Shown: positions 53,417 through 62,801, counted from the stretch's first letter. The stretch: DNA of 64,000 nucleotides from Psychrobacillus sp. FSL K6-2836 (GCF_038003085.1 NZ_JBBOOM010000001.1:2356001-2420000); one strand, 5' to 3'. Program-made: numbers and translations. The notes: generated from the letters alone by a model not told the origin.

Positions 53417-53458
53417 GAAGAGGGTATTTGGTGGGATACTACCGCCCTCTTCTTTTTT
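53417..53458 (+). terminator. terminator after rplQ
   Basis: GAAGAGGG (53417-53424) pairs with CCCTCTTC (53445-53452) and is followed by six T. Confidence 0.85.
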
Positions 53459-53555
53459 CAAAGAGATTTATACGACAATTTAAAAGCAGAGTGTTACGAT
53501 GAGCGGACTTCTCAAGTTCTTTGAACCTAAAGAAGTAGCGTCTCGTCTAGCTCTA

Positions 53556-53646
53556 CGCACCTCATTTTTCAGATTGGTCTTGAGCAACCAATCTAGAAAT
53601 AAGTTATAGAAGAGCGCATTTCTCAAAATGAGGTGCGCGCTTTTTT
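53556..53646. terminator. large compound hairpin, terminator-like
   Basis: CGCACCTCATTTT (53556-53568) and AAAATGAGGTGCG (53625-53637) are a perfect 13-bp inverted repeat. Inside it AGATTGGT (53571-53578) pairs with ACCAATCT (53587-53594). A T run follows. With the rplQ terminator just upstream, it may instead be part of a repeat. Confidence 0.6.
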
Positions 53647-53679
53647 AATTTATCCCGCTTTAACACGCAGTAAAATTTT

Positions 53680-53872
53680 CGCTAAAGTATTTGGTCTACT
53701 CCCAAAACGTAAGTGGAGTTTAACTGCTCGTAAAAGCCCGAGGTAAAACCTGACGAATAAGACGCCACGTCGTATGGCTTCGACTGGGTGACTTGCTTCC
53801 TGCTAGCCCCGGGGCAATAGGATGTTGGTCACTTAGGCATTGCCGAAGGACGTTGCGTTGTTTCCCAGTTCA
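53680..53872. repeat. repeat-like noncoding region
   Basis: No ORF. It contains AGCCCCGGGGCAATAGGATG followed by TTGGTCACTTAGGCATTGCC and AAGGACGTTGCGTTG, a block I recall as an interspersed element in Lysinibacillus-like genomes. It fills most of the 590-base gap between rplQ and the ECF genes. Confidence 0.5.
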
Positions 53873-53875
53873 AAT

Positions 53876-53921
53876 TTCAATCTGTTGGGGAAAGCCCCAC
53901 AGATTGAAGTTTTACTTTATT
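53876..53921 (+). terminator. hairpin before ecfA1
   Basis: TTCAATCTGT and ACAGATTGAA, plus inner GGGG/CCCC around AAAG, make a 14-bp stem with one T-A pair between, followed by a T-rich tract. It probably ends read-through from the ribosomal cluster. A TATAAA at 53931-53936 may be the -10 of an ecfA1 promoter. Confidence 0.75.
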
Positions 53922-53973
53922 GTAAAATGTTATAAAATATTAGCACAGCTGAGTTGAGCAGAGGAGGTAAAGG

Positions 53974-54822
53974 ATGAAACGTGAAATTATTTCTTTACAG
54001 GAAGTTATATTTACATATGCCGAGGAAGATACAAGAATGCGACCGGCGATACAGAATGTGTCCTATACGATTAATGAAGGTGAATGGGTGGCGATTGTAG
54101 GCCATAATGGTTCTGGCAAATCGACATTAGCACGATTAATGAATGGTCTTCTATTTCCTCAGATGGGAACGGTACGAATTTTTGGAGAACCATTAAATGA
54201 ACATAATTTATGGGAAACTCGCTCTAAAATGGGGATGGTATTTCAAAATCCAGATAACCAATTTGTAGGAGCAACCGTACAAGATGATGTTGCATTTGCA
54301 TTAGAAAATAACGGAATCCCTTTTGAGGAAATGGTAGAACGAGTACAAGCCTCTTTAGTAAAAGTGAAAATGAGTGACTTTTTGAATAGCGAGCCACATC
54401 ATTTATCGGGTGGGCAGAAACAAAGGGTTGCCATAGCTGGAGCTATTGCACTTCAACCGAGGATTTTATTGTTAGATGAGGCAACTTCCATGTTAGATCC
54501 ACAGGGAAGAGAAGAGGTACTGCAAACAGTGCGCCAGTTGAGAGTAGAAACTGACTTAACGGTTATCTCTATTACGCATGATTTAGAAGAAGCGCTTCTC
54601 GCTGATCGCGTGATTGTTATGAATCAAGGAGAAAAGTATGCAGAGGGATCACCATATGAGATATTCGAGCGAGGTCAAGAGTTAATCGATTTGGGGTTAG
54701 ATCTTCCTTTTGCGATGAATATGTCAAGACTACTGCGAGCACAAGGTGTGCAGGTTGTAGCAGACCATATGTCAGAAGAAGAGTTGGTGAATGATTTATG
54801 GACATCTCACTTCAACAAGTGA
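53974..54822 (+). CDS. ecfA1: EcfA1, ECF transporter ATP-binding subunit
   Basis: 282 residues, ABC ATPase. Walker A GHNGSGKST, Q loop FQNPDNQ, signature LSGGQKQR and Walker B LLLDEATS are intact. With EcfA2 and EcfT it powers vitamin-uptake S components (riboflavin, biotin, folate and others) encoded elsewhere. ATG behind CAGAGGAGGTAAAGG. Overlaps ecfA2 by 25 bases. Confidence 0.94.
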   Translation: MKREIISLQEVIFTYAEEDTRMRPAIQNVSYTINEGEWVAIVGHNGSGKSTLARLMNGLLFPQMGTVRIFGEPLNEHNLWETRSKMGMVFQNPDNQFVGATVQDDVAFALENNGIPFEEMVERVQASLVKVKMSDFLNSEPHHLSGGQKQRVAIAGAIALQPRILLLDEATSMLDPQGREEVLQTVRQLRVETDLTVISITHDLEEALLADRVIVMNQGEKYAEGSPYEIFERGQELIDLGLDLPFAMNMSRLLRAQGVQVVADHMSEEELVNDLWTSHFNK

Positions 54823-55667
54823 GTTACGCATATGCCAAGGATACACCATTTGAAAAAAGAGCTTTATATGATGTAGATTTACTTATTCCTTCAGGATCCT
54901 ATCAAGCGATTATTGGTCATACAGGTTCAGGGAAATCTACAGTACTTCAGCATTTAAATGCGTTGCTAAAGCCCACAGAAGGTGTTATTCGCATTGGTAA
55001 CACAGAAGTAGTAGCAGCTAAAAAGAATAAGAAATTACGAGAGATTAGGCAAAAAGTAGGGATTGTTTTTCAATTTCCAGAGCATCAATTGTTTGATGAA
55101 ACAGTTTTAAAGGATATTATGTTTGGACCTATGAACTTTGGGGTGCCGGAAGAGGAAGCAAGGCAACGTGCTATAGATTTAGTACGATTACTTGGTTTGC
55201 CAGAAGAAGTAATGGAAAAGTCGCCGTTTGACCTGTCTGGAGGACAAATGCGAAGAGTTGCCATAGCTGGAGTCCTTGCGATGAATCCAGAAGTATTAGT
55301 ACTGGATGAACCAACGGCAGGGCTTGATCCAAGAGGTCGTAAAGAAATAATGGAGCTGTTTTATCGACTTCATCAAGAAAAAGGTTTAACGACCGTTCTT
55401 GTAACGCATAGCATGGAAGATGCTGCTAGGTATGCAGATCGGATTGCTATTATGCATGGTGGCAAATGTGTGCTGCAAGGGTTACCGCAGGAGATATTCT
55501 CGGATGAGGATCGTTTAATGGATTATCGTTTAGAATTACCTCAATCTATTAAGTTTCAAAAGAAACTAGAAAAGATGATGGGTAAAAAGTTGCCAATACT
55601 TTGTTTAACAGAAGAAACTTTAGCAGAAGAACTAGCGCGCATGATGGAAAAGGAGCGTGAAATCTGA
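54798..55667 (+). CDS. ecfA2: EcfA2, ECF transporter ATP-binding subunit
   Basis: 289 residues. Walker A GHTGSGKST, Q loop FQFPEHQ, signature LSGGQMRR and Walker B LVLDEPTAGLDP. It forms the A1-A2 heterodimer with the preceding protein. Start ATG 54798 lies inside the ecfA1 end and its stop overlaps the ecfT start (TGATG), so the three are tightly coupled. Confidence 0.94.
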   Translation: MDISLQQVSYAYAKDTPFEKRALYDVDLLIPSGSYQAIIGHTGSGKSTVLQHLNALLKPTEGVIRIGNTEVVAAKKNKKLREIRQKVGIVFQFPEHQLFDETVLKDIMFGPMNFGVPEEEARQRAIDLVRLLGLPEEVMEKSPFDLSGGQMRRVAIAGVLAMNPEVLVLDEPTAGLDPRGRKEIMELFYRLHQEKGLTTVLVTHSMEDAARYADRIAIMHGGKCVLQGLPQEIFSDEDRLMDYRLELPQSIKFQKKLEKMMGKKLPILCLTEETLAEELARMMEKEREI

Positions 55668-56464
55668 TGCTTGAAAAAATGATATTCGGTCGCTATATTC
55701 CAGGAGACTCTTTTATTCATCGTTTAGATGCTCGGGCAAAGCTGATATTCGTGTTCTTATTTATTATGGTTGTCTTCATTGCAAATGACTGGATTACTTA
55801 TGGAATTTTACTACTGTTTACTTTTTTAATTATACGATTATCAAAAATTAGGCTATATTTTTTGATTAACGGATTAAAGCCTGTTGTGTTTTTAATCATA
55901 TTTACGTTTTTATTGCATCTGATTTTCACTCGCGAAGGTTCAATTATCTTTGAATGGAGGTTTATCAAGATTTACGAGGAAGGATTGAAGCAAGGAATTT
56001 TCATATCCATCCGCTTTACCGTACTCGTTGTTTTGACGTCTATTCTTACATTAACTACAACACCTATTTCGATTACAGATGCATTAGAAATTTTGTTAAA
56101 TCCATTAAAAAAATGGAAGCTGCCTGTACATGAATTGGCTCTTATGATGTCTATTTCGTTGAGATTTATACCGACTTTGATGGATGAGACAGATAAGATT
56201 ATGAAAGCACAGATGGCAAGAGGTTCTGATATGACAACAGGTAGTATGAAGGAGAGGATGAATGCGATTGTTCCGCTTCTAATACCTTTGTTTGTTAGTG
56301 CGTTTAAACGTGCGGAGGATTTAGCCACTGCAATGGAAGTAAGAGGCTATAAAGGCGGCGAGGGTCGTACAAGGTACCGAAAGTTAGAATGGGCTACGAG
56401 AGACACGCTAATCATCCTTTGTCTTGTCATACTAGCCGCAATACTGATTTACTTTAGAAAATGA
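55667..56464 (+). CDS. ecfT: EcfT, ECF transporter transmembrane subunit
   Basis: 265 residues with about five to six membrane helices. Two Ala/Val-Arg-Gly coupling motifs (MARGSD and VRGYKG) touch the ATPases. It joins the ATPase dimer to interchangeable S components. A run of GCGTGAAATCTG precedes the ATG, with GGAGCG as ribosome-binding site inside ecfA2. Confidence 0.94.
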   Translation: MLEKMIFGRYIPGDSFIHRLDARAKLIFVFLFIMVVFIANDWITYGILLLFTFLIIRLSKIRLYFLINGLKPVVFLIIFTFLLHLIFTREGSIIFEWRFIKIYEEGLKQGIFISIRFTVLVVLTSILTLTTTPISITDALEILLNPLKKWKLPVHELALMMSISLRFIPTLMDETDKIMKAQMARGSDMTTGSMKERMNAIVPLLIPLFVSAFKRAEDLATAMEVRGYKGGEGRTRYRKLEWATRDTLIILCLVILAAILIYFRK

Positions 56465-56479
56465 TAAGGAGGTGTTAGC

Positions 56480-57226
56480 GTGAGACTTCGAGCGATTATT
56501 AGCTATGATGGCAGCCAGTTTTCCGGTTATCAGGTTCAACCGGGAAAACGAACTGTTCAAGTGGAGATAGAACGTGTCTTAGAAACAATTCATAAAGGTG
56601 CTGTTGTAAAAATTGTTGCGAGTGGTAGAACAGATGCTGGTGTACATGCAACGGGACAAGTTATTCACTTTGATAGTCCGTTAACATTCCCCTTAGATCG
56701 TTGGCGCACAGCTTTAAATGTTCAACTGCCTAGAGATATTCGTATTTTATCAATTGAGCAGGTACCGGATGATTTTCACTCTAGATACCATGCTGTTGGA
56801 AAGACATATCGTTATATTTGGTCACTTAGTGAAATACATAGTCCATTTGAGCGTGATTTTTCGGTACATGCCGATCGATATAAACCAGATATTGTATCTA
56901 TGCAAGAAGCAGCCGGGCATTTATTGGGGACCCATGATTTTTCAAGTTTTTGTGCAGCTAAAACGAATGTAAATGATTTTGTAAGAACTATCTATTCTAT
57001 TAACTTTGAAGTGAAAAAAGAAACACAACAACTTCATATGGTTATTAGCGGAAGTGGGTTTTTATATAATATGGTGCGTATTATTGCAGGAACATTATGG
57101 GAAGTTGGAATTCGAAAAAAAACTGTGGAAAGTATTCCAGAAATCCTATTATCATGTGCTCGAAAGGAAGCAGGGAAAACCGCTCCAGCACACGGTTTGT
57201 ACCTTGAAAAAGTAGCTTATGAGTGA
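56480..57226 (+). CDS. truA: TruA, tRNA pseudouridine(38-40) synthase
   Basis: 248 residues. The catalytic Asp is D52 in GRTDAGVHATGQV. It modifies positions 38-40 of the anticodon arm. The start is GTG 56480 behind TAAGGAGGTGTTAGC, 15 bases after ecfT and presumably on the same transcript. The same order occurs in B. subtilis. Confidence 0.96.
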   Translation: MRLRAIISYDGSQFSGYQVQPGKRTVQVEIERVLETIHKGAVVKIVASGRTDAGVHATGQVIHFDSPLTFPLDRWRTALNVQLPRDIRILSIEQVPDDFHSRYHAVGKTYRYIWSLSEIHSPFERDFSVHADRYKPDIVSMQEAAGHLLGTHDFSSFCAAKTNVNDFVRTIYSINFEVKKETQQLHMVISGSGFLYNMVRIIAGTLWEVGIRKKTVESIPEILLSCARKEAGKTAPAHGLYLEKVAYE

Positions 57227-57261
57227 CGAAACAACATCACCAGGTGTTTTACGAAAAATAC

Positions 57262-57290
57262 TTGACTATTTGTTCCATTCGGGGTATGAT
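57262..57290 (+). promoter_or_regulatory. rplM-rpsI promoter
   Basis: TTGACT (57262-57267) and TATGAT (57285-57290), spacer 17 bp. Confidence 0.8.
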
Positions 57291-57295
57291 GATGT

Positions 57296-57385
57296 ATGGT
57301 ATTTCTAAACCCCACAATATAAGCCCCGAAACTTATTGGTATGAGGATATAGAAAATTTTAGATCGATTATGATTGAATTAGGAG
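57296..57385 (+). promoter_or_regulatory. L13 leader candidate
   Basis: A structured leader between promoter and rplM in the position of the known Firmicute L13 leader. It contains ATACC/GGTAT-type and CCCCACAATATAAGCCCCGA elements. Assigned by position and partial resemblance; a covariance search would settle it. Confidence 0.6.
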
Positions 57386-57395
57386 GACAAAATAC

Positions 57396-57833
57396 ATGCG
57401 TACAACATTCATGGCTAAAGGTCACGAAGTAGAACGTAAATGGTTAGTAGTAGACGCTGAAGGCCAAACTCTTGGTCGTCTAGCTTCAGAAGTTGCAGCT
57501 ATTTTACGTGGTAAAAACAAACCAACATTCACACCGAACGTTGACACAGGTGATCACGTGATCATTCTTAATGCAGAAAAAATTCATTTAACTGGGAACA
57601 AGCTAAATGACAAAATTTACTACCGTCACACTCAATTCTCTGGTGGACTTAAACAACGTACAGCTTTAGAAATGCGTACTAAGTACCCAACGAAAATGCT
57701 TGAGTTAGCGATTAAAGGAATGCTTCCTAAAAACTCTTTAGGACGTCAAATGTTCAGTAAGCTTCACGTTTACACTGGAGCAGAACACCCACATGCAGCA
57801 CAGAAACCAGAAGCATACGAGCTTCGCGGATAA
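57396..57833 (+). CDS. rplM: Ribosomal protein uL13
   Basis: 145 residues, [20 protein letters not shown] start and [20 protein letters not shown] segment, ending in YELRG. An early 50S assembly protein. ATG 57396 behind TTAGGAGGACAAAATAC. Cotranscribed with rpsI; L13 likely controls the leader. Confidence 0.97.
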   Translation: MRTTFMAKGHEVERKWLVVDAEGQTLGRLASEVAAILRGKNKPTFTPNVDTGDHVIILNAEKIHLTGNKLNDKIYYRHTQFSGGLKQRTALEMRTKYPTKMLELAIKGMLPKNSLGRQMFSKLHVYTGAEHPHAAQKPEAYELRG

Positions 57834-57855
57834 TAATTAAGAGGAGGACATTCAC

Positions 57856-58248
57856 TTGGCACAAGTTCAATATATCGGCACTGGTCGCCGTAAAAGTTCA
57901 GTAGCACGTGTACGTTTAGTACCGGGCGAAGGAAAAATCGTTATCAACAAACGTGACGTAGAAGATTACGTACCATACGAAACTTTACGTGAAATCATTA
58001 AACAACCATTAGTAACTACTCAAACTTTAGGTAGCTACGATGTACACGTAAACGTTAATGGTGGTGGATTCACAGGACAAGCAGGAGCAATCCGTCATGG
58101 TATTGCACGTGCACTACTTACAGTAGATCCTGATTTCCGTCCAGCATTGAAATCAGCAGGATTCTTAACACGTGATCCACGTATGAAAGAACGTAAAAAA
58201 CCAGGACTTAAAGGCGCTCGTCGTGCACCTCAGTTCTCAAAACGTTAA
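57856..58248 (+). CDS. rpsI: Ribosomal protein uS9
   Basis: 130 residues, [20 protein letters not shown] start and the C-terminal [12 protein letters not shown] tail that reaches P-site tRNA. The start is TTG 57856 behind GAGGAGGACATTCAC. Ends the unit; a strong terminator follows. Confidence 0.97.
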   Translation: MAQVQYIGTGRRKSSVARVRLVPGEGKIVINKRDVEDYVPYETLREIIKQPLVTTQTLGSYDVHVNVNGGGFTGQAGAIRHGIARALLTVDPDFRPALKSAGFLTRDPRMKERKKPGLKGARRAPQFSKR

Positions 58249-58265
58249 TCTTATATTATCAGTTC

Positions 58266-58303
58266 AAAGCACTTCTCGAGATTTCTCGAGGAGTGCTTTT
58301 TTT
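58266..58303 (+). terminator. terminator after rpsI
   Basis: AAAGCACTTCTCGAG (58266-58280) pairs with CTCGAGGAGTGCTTT (58285-58299) with one T-G pair, then a T run. Confidence 0.92.
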
Positions 58304-58411
58304 GTCATGTGAGAAGAAAGATGATTGTCAAAATGTTGAAAAAGTGATTGTATGTATATTTTGAGAGGTGTATATTTAGGAAACGATAATACATTGGGAG
58401 GAGAGGAGTAA

Positions 58412-58921
58412 ATGGAATTTACCTCGCAAAGATTAATTTTTCGTCCCTATGAGCAAGGAAACTTTGCCTTTTTATGTTCGATGTTAAATGATCCAGAGAT
58501 GATGCAGTACATAGGGAATGGTAAAACACGAAATATAGAAGAAGCACATGCATTTTTAGAAAGGATTCAGAGTCACTATGAGAAAAACGAAGAGTTTGGC
58601 TTAAAGATGCTTATTCGTAAAAAGGATGGAATTCCAGTGGGCCATGCTGGAATAATACCGCAACAAATTAATGACGTGGATGAGTTAGAAATTGGTTATT
58701 GGATCGCTAGAGAATTTTGGGGAAATGGTTATGCAACAGAAGCAGCTAGTACTTTACTTAAAAGAGGAGTTAATCGGTTAGGTATAGATCGTCTGATTTC
58801 TCTTATTCAGCCGGAAAACACAAAGTCCAGTAATATAGCCATCAAAAATGGAATGCACTTAGAGAAAGAAGTAATTTTAAAAGGCAAGGCAGTTAGTGTG
58901 TATACATATATAAGTAAATAA
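58412..58921 (+). CDS. GNAT-family N-acetyltransferase (RimJ/RimL type)
   Basis: 169 residues, Acetyltransf_3-like. EFTSQRLIFRPYEQGNFAFL at the start, EIGYWIAREFWGNGYATEAA as the acetyl-CoA-binding motif, and PENTKSSNIAIKNGMH are typical of ribosomal-protein or small-molecule acetyltransferases. Substrate unknown. ATG behind GGGAGGAGAGGAGTAA. It lies where ybaJ-ybaK sit in B. subtilis, so it is an accessory gene here. Confidence 0.85.
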   Translation: MEFTSQRLIFRPYEQGNFAFLCSMLNDPEMMQYIGNGKTRNIEEAHAFLERIQSHYEKNEEFGLKMLIRKKDGIPVGHAGIIPQQINDVDELEIGYWIAREFWGNGYATEAASTLLKRGVNRLGIDRLISLIQPENTKSSNIAIKNGMHLEKEVILKGKAVSVYTYISK

Positions 58922-58948
58922 TGATGTAGAAAGAAAAAGAGGAAATGT

Positions 58949-60133
58949 ATGAGAAGTAAATTTAATATTGTAACGAGCACAATTCTTGTTAGTATTTTTA
59001 TCGCACGTTTTGGAACATTTTTAGTGTTGCCTTATTTAACACTTTTTTTGCTCGATGAGTTTCATTATTCGGGCGTGCAAATTGGAGTGATTATATCGAC
59101 ACTGGCTCTATCTAATTTAGTGATGAGCTTTTTTGTAGGACCATATATTGATAAGTACCCTAAGAATAAAGTCATCATTGTAGGACTCCTTGGATATTTA
59201 GGGTGTTATTTCTATTTCCCTTTCATTGAGCATTATGCAGGTTTTATCGCATTTGCTGCTTTGCTTGGAGCGAGTCAGGCAGTTGTGGAGCCAACGTACC
59301 GAGTATTGCTGAGTTTATATACAGAGCCAGAAAATCGTCGGTTAATATTTAATATCCGCTATTTTTTGATTAATATATCTGCTGCAATTGCCCCACTGAC
59401 TTCTGTGTATTTCCAACAGTATGGAATGGAGAATTTGTTTTTTATAGTAGGTCTTATTTTCTTGCTTAATATATGGACGTTCGTCATTATATTTAAAAAG
59501 TACCCGTTAAAAAAGGAACCTACTAGCGTAACGAAGACATCAATCTTTCATTCTTTTCATGTCTTTAAAAGGGATACCGCTTTTTCCTTTTTTGTGTTGG
59601 CATTAATCTTTATTAGTTTTGGCTACAGTCAGTTTGACTCCACATTCAGTCAATACTTAGGAAAGTCCTTTGATCATGAACTAGCGATACAATATTTTGC
59701 ATGGCTCATAACTACAAATGCTATTACCGTATTAGTTATTCAATACTTTGTCTATAAGCTCGGAGAATTGATCAGCACGACTACTTCTTTAATGATTGGA
59801 AGTGGGTTATTATCCATAGGCTTATTTTCCTTTGGGCAGAGCGACTCGATTTTATGGCTGTTAGTTGCGATGGTTATTTTCACAGCAGGTGAAGTCTTGG
59901 TGTTTACAATGGTGGATATCCATTTGGATGGAATGTGTGAGGATCATGAGAAGGGTACTTATTTTGCTCTTTCAGGTGTAAAGTCAGTAGGTCGAATTGC
60001 AGGTCCGAGCCTTGGTGGTTTTTTGCTAGATGCGATGAGTAGTGGTGCGATGGTCTTTTTCATTATTTCATTTGTCACGTTAATGGCAATCCCATCGTTC
60101 TATTATAGCTCAAAAATACGTGGACAATTCTAA
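58949..60133 (+). CDS. MFS transporter
   Basis: 394 residues, twelve predicted membrane helices in two halves, with a loop after helix 6 (LKKEPTSVTKTSIFHSFHVF). Motif A is represented by GPYIDKYPKNKV. It is probably an efflux carrier, but the substrate is not evident. ATG behind AAAAAGAGGAAATGT, 27 bases after the acetyltransferase, likely one unit. Confidence 0.85.
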   Translation: MRSKFNIVTSTILVSIFIARFGTFLVLPYLTLFLLDEFHYSGVQIGVIISTLALSNLVMSFFVGPYIDKYPKNKVIIVGLLGYLGCYFYFPFIEHYAGFIAFAALLGASQAVVEPTYRVLLSLYTEPENRRLIFNIRYFLINISAAIAPLTSVYFQQYGMENLFFIVGLIFLLNIWTFVIIFKKYPLKKEPTSVTKTSIFHSFHVFKRDTAFSFFVLALIFISFGYSQFDSTFSQYLGKSFDHELAIQYFAWLITTNAITVLVIQYFVYKLGELISTTTSLMIGSGLLSIGLFSFGQSDSILWLLVAMVIFTAGEVLVFTMVDIHLDGMCEDHEKGTYFALSGVKSVGRIAGPSLGGFLLDAMSSGAMVFFIISFVTLMAIPSFYYSSKIRGQF

Positions 60134-60178
60134 TCATACTCTTTGTCCGTTGTACGTATAATGAGTGAAAAAGGAGCG

Positions 60179-60898
60179 ATGAACCTGAAAAAGTGGCTAA
60201 TTATCTTGGTTTTGTTTTTGATATCCCTTCTTGTAGTTGTGTATGGAACAAAAGCGAGTGATATTGGTTTCTTCTTACCCGAACCAATGAGTGGAGTGAA
60301 GATTGTTCTTGATCCAGGGCATGGAGGAATTGATGGAGGAGCTAGTAGTGGAGATACCGTTGAGCGAGATATTACGCTTGCTATGTCTCTAATGTTAGAG
60401 AAAAAGTTAAAGGCGCAAGGTGCTACAGTGGTCATGACACGCAGTAAAGAAGGAGATGCAATTGCGGAGCATAGACCAGATGAAGATTTTCCGACCACAA
60501 GAGCTAGAAAACGTGCAGATTTATTGTTACGTGAAGAAATTATGAATAACTCAGAGGCGGACTTGGTCATTAGCCTGCATGTGAATGCAGTTCCAGAGGA
60601 AAGATGGAGAGGGGCTCAGGTTTTCTATCATGCAGAAGGACACGCGGGTGGAGAACTATTAGCCAAATCTATTCAAGGATCTATTCGAGAAAATATCGGA
60701 AACACAGAGCGAGAGGCACTGGCGATTAAACAGGTATATATATTGAAGAAAGCAAATGCTCCAGCAGTGTTAGTAGAAACAGGCTTTTTAAGTAATGATG
60801 AAGAGCGAGAATTATTAAAATCTGAAAAGTATCAGAAACAAATGGTGGAAGCTATTTCAGAAGGTGTAGTTAAATTTGTAGAGGATAATATTTACTAA
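60179..60898 (+). CDS. cwlD: CwlD, N-acetylmuramoyl-L-alanine amidase for spore cortex
   Basis: 239 residues. An N-terminal signal/anchor helix precedes an Amidase_3 domain. Zinc ligands appear in DPGHGGIDGG, VERDITL and ISLHVNAV, and the catalytic Glu in LVETGFLS. It makes muramic-delta-lactam in cortex with PdaA. The start is uncertain: ATG 60179 is very close to AAAGGAG, ATG 60161 lacks a site, and CTG 60185 would be better spaced. Confidence 0.9.
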   Translation: MNLKKWLIILVLFLISLLVVVYGTKASDIGFFLPEPMSGVKIVLDPGHGGIDGGASSGDTVERDITLAMSLMLEKKLKAQGATVVMTRSKEGDAIAEHRPDEDFPTTRARKRADLLLREEIMNNSEADLVISLHVNAVPEERWRGAQVFYHAEGHAGGELLAKSIQGSIRENIGNTEREALAIKQVYILKKANAPAVLVETGFLSNDEERELLKSEKYQKQMVEAISEGVVKFVEDNIY

Positions 60899-60914
60899 GA
60901 CTATCTAACGTATG

Positions 60915-60937
60915 TAGACACTCGATTATGGTATACT
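60915..60937 (+). promoter_or_regulatory. extended -10 promoter of salA
   Basis: TGGTATACT (60929-60937) is an extended -10 element. TAGACA lies too close to serve as -35, and the hexamer at 17 bp is poor. Confidence 0.5.
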
Positions 60938-60975
60938 ATAAGGCGAATAGTTAAACTTAAGGGGAGTGTCTACAG

Positions 60976-62028
60976 ATGATTAATGAGCAACAAGTTCGTG
61001 CTTTGATAGGAGCATTAAACGACCCATTTTTACATAGAACACTAGAAGAAACAAACGGGATTTCGGAAGTGTCTATTAAAGAAGAAAAGAATCATGTGAG
61101 TGTAAAACTAGCTATAGCTAAGATAAATTCAGCAGAACAAATGCAACTACAAGGGAAAGTCGTAGAAGTATTGAAAGAAGCTGGAGCAGCAACAGTAGGT
61201 ATTCGTTTTGAAGAGCTACCAAAAGAAGTAATGGAGCAATTCCGAGGGAAAACAAAAGAAAGTGATAACGAAAACCTTTTATCGCCAAATAGCAAAGTGA
61301 AGATTATTTCGATTGCGTCTGGTAAAGGTGGAGTTGGTAAGTCTACTGTATCCGTTAACTTGGCAGTTGCACTTGCACGTATAGGTAAAAAAGTAGGACT
61401 TGTAGATGCAGATATTTATGGATTTAGTGTACCTGATATGATGGGCGTAAAAGACATTCCGCAAATCATAGAGGACCGTATAATCCCTGTAGAACGTAAA
61501 GGCGTTAAAGTTATCTCTATGGGCTTCTTTGTAGAGAACAATACACCAGTTGTATGGCGTGGACCAATGCTTGGAAAAGTATTAGACCAATTTTTCAAGG
61601 ATGTTGAATGGGGTGAACTAGACTTTTTGCTCCTAGATTTACCACCAGGTACTGGAGATGTGGCTTTAGACATTCACCAAATGCTGCCTGCGTCTAAAGA
61701 AATTGTCGTAACAACTCCGCATCCTACAGCGGCATTCGTTGCTGCTAGAGCCGGGGCGATGGCACTTCAAACAGATCATGAAATTCTTGGAGTAATCGAA
61801 AATATGTCGTGGTACGAATCAAAATCAACAGGCGAAAAAGAATTTGTATTTGGTAAAGGTGGCGGACCAAAGCTTGCCGAAGAACTTCGCACAGAATTAC
61901 TTGGGCAACTACCTCTAGGGCAGCCGGACTGGAATGATATCGATTTCGCACCATCAGTTTATGGAGAAACACATAATACGGGAAAAATTTATTTGGAAAT
62001 TGCACAAAAAATTATCGAAAAAGCATAA
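60976..62028 (+). CDS. salA: SalA/Mrp, P-loop ATPase (ApbC/NBP35 family)
   Basis: 350 residues. A DUF59-like N-terminal domain (about 1-90) precedes a MinD-type ATPase with [16 protein letters not shown] and [11 protein letters not shown]. In B. subtilis SalA indirectly raises exoprotease expression by repressing scoC; in other bacteria homologs carry Fe-S clusters. The C-x-x-C of classical Mrp is not visible in the C-terminal part. ATG behind GGGGAGTGTCTACAG. Confidence 0.93.
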   Translation: MINEQQVRALIGALNDPFLHRTLEETNGISEVSIKEEKNHVSVKLAIAKINSAEQMQLQGKVVEVLKEAGAATVGIRFEELPKEVMEQFRGKTKESDNENLLSPNSKVKIISIASGKGGVGKSTVSVNLAVALARIGKKVGLVDADIYGFSVPDMMGVKDIPQIIEDRIIPVERKGVKVISMGFFVENNTPVVWRGPMLGKVLDQFFKDVEWGELDFLLLDLPPGTGDVALDIHQMLPASKEIVVTTPHPTAAFVAARAGAMALQTDHEILGVIENMSWYESKSTGEKEFVFGKGGGPKLAEELRTELLGQLPLGQPDWNDIDFAPSVYGETHNTGKIYLEIAQKIIEKA

Positions 62029-62066
62029 AAAAGAGGCCGTTTCCAAAGAGGAGCGGCCTTATTTTT
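62029..62066. terminator. terminator between salA and gerD
   Basis: AAGAGGCCG pairs with CGGCCTT around a 14-base loop, followed by ATTTTTCTT on the + strand. It reaches into the end of gerD on the other strand and may serve both converging genes. Confidence 0.7.
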
Positions 62067-62667
62067 CTTCCTCTTTCTTCTTCTCTTCTTCAGAAGAACC
62101 TGCTTCTCCTTCTCCACCTTCAGCTCCACCGCCAGCTTTTTCTGTTTTGCCACCAGCTTCTTCCACTAATTTCTGCCACTTAGCTTGCAGTAACGGACTT
62201 TGGATAGTTTCTTCTACAACCTTTTGCATTTCTTTTCGCATATCGCTCGATTCCAATACCTTAGCTAATTCTTTTTTCATCTCGGCTGAACCAAAAAAGG
62301 TCTCTAAATCCTTTAAATAAGTAGGATCCTTCATTAAGGCTTTCATCAATTCTTCTTGTTGCTTTACCATACTCTTTGCCATTGTCTCTGAAAACTTTGG
62401 ATCCGAATAAACTTCTTTCCAAAAATCCTCTGCTTCTTTTGAAAGCATTGTCTGTTCAACAGATGTCTTTACTTGTTCACTGTCTAATACTAGAAGTTCT
62501 TTGAATTGAGGATCTGACAATAATGTTCGAATTGCCTTTTTTCCATCCTCTGTTTGCAGAGCATCGATGAACATTTTCTTATTCTCTTCATAAGAAGGCT
62601 GAGCAGCGGGAGAACTACAGCTAGCAAGAAGTCCAAGACACATTAATAAGAGTGCAAAGTATTTCAT
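62059..62667 (-). CDS. gerD: GerD, spore germination lipoprotein
   Basis: 202 residues. The signal peptide ends in a lipobox (LLASC) at about residue 17, so it is a lipoprotein of the spore inner membrane. Helical repeats (KEEMQ-type) fill the middle, and a Glu/Gly/Lys-rich tail ends the protein. It is needed for clustering of nutrient receptors in the germinosome. ATG 62667 behind GGTGACGGAT is preferred to GTG 62676. In B. subtilis it also runs opposite to salA and kbaA. Confidence 0.9.
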   Translation of the reverse strand: MKYFALLLMCLGLLASCSSPAAQPSYEENKKMFIDALQTEDGKKAIRTLLSDPQFKELLVLDSEQVKTSVEQTMLSKEAEDFWKEVYSDPKFSETMAKSMVKQQEELMKALMKDPTYLKDLETFFGSAEMKKELAKVLESSDMRKEMQKVVEETIQSPLLQAKWQKLVEEAGGKTEKAGGGAEGGEGEAGSSEEEKKKEEEK

Positions 62668-62735
62668 ATCCGTCACCGTCCTTTCGATTATTGTTCACAT
62701 TTGGTTTGGAAATATGTATAGTCAGAAGGAAGAAA

Positions 62736-62764
62736 TAGATTTTTCTTAAAAGGCTTGTTACAAT
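62736..62764 (+). promoter_or_regulatory. kbaA promoter (extended -10)
   Basis: TGTTACAAT (62756-62764) as extended -10 with a weak TAGATT -35 (62736-62741), spacer 17 bp. Confidence 0.5.
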
Positions 62765-62801
62765 TTACAAAGGAAATAGAAAAGATGGAGGAAATCTCGC
62801 T

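Noticed and set aside
57223-57432. 69-codon frame over the rplM leader
   Set aside because: It spans the rplM promoter and leader and overlaps rplM in another frame.
60113-60142. SigE-type promoter for cwlD (CATACTCT at 60135)
   Set aside because: The -10 resembles the consensus, but no convincing -35 at the right spacing; too weak to list.
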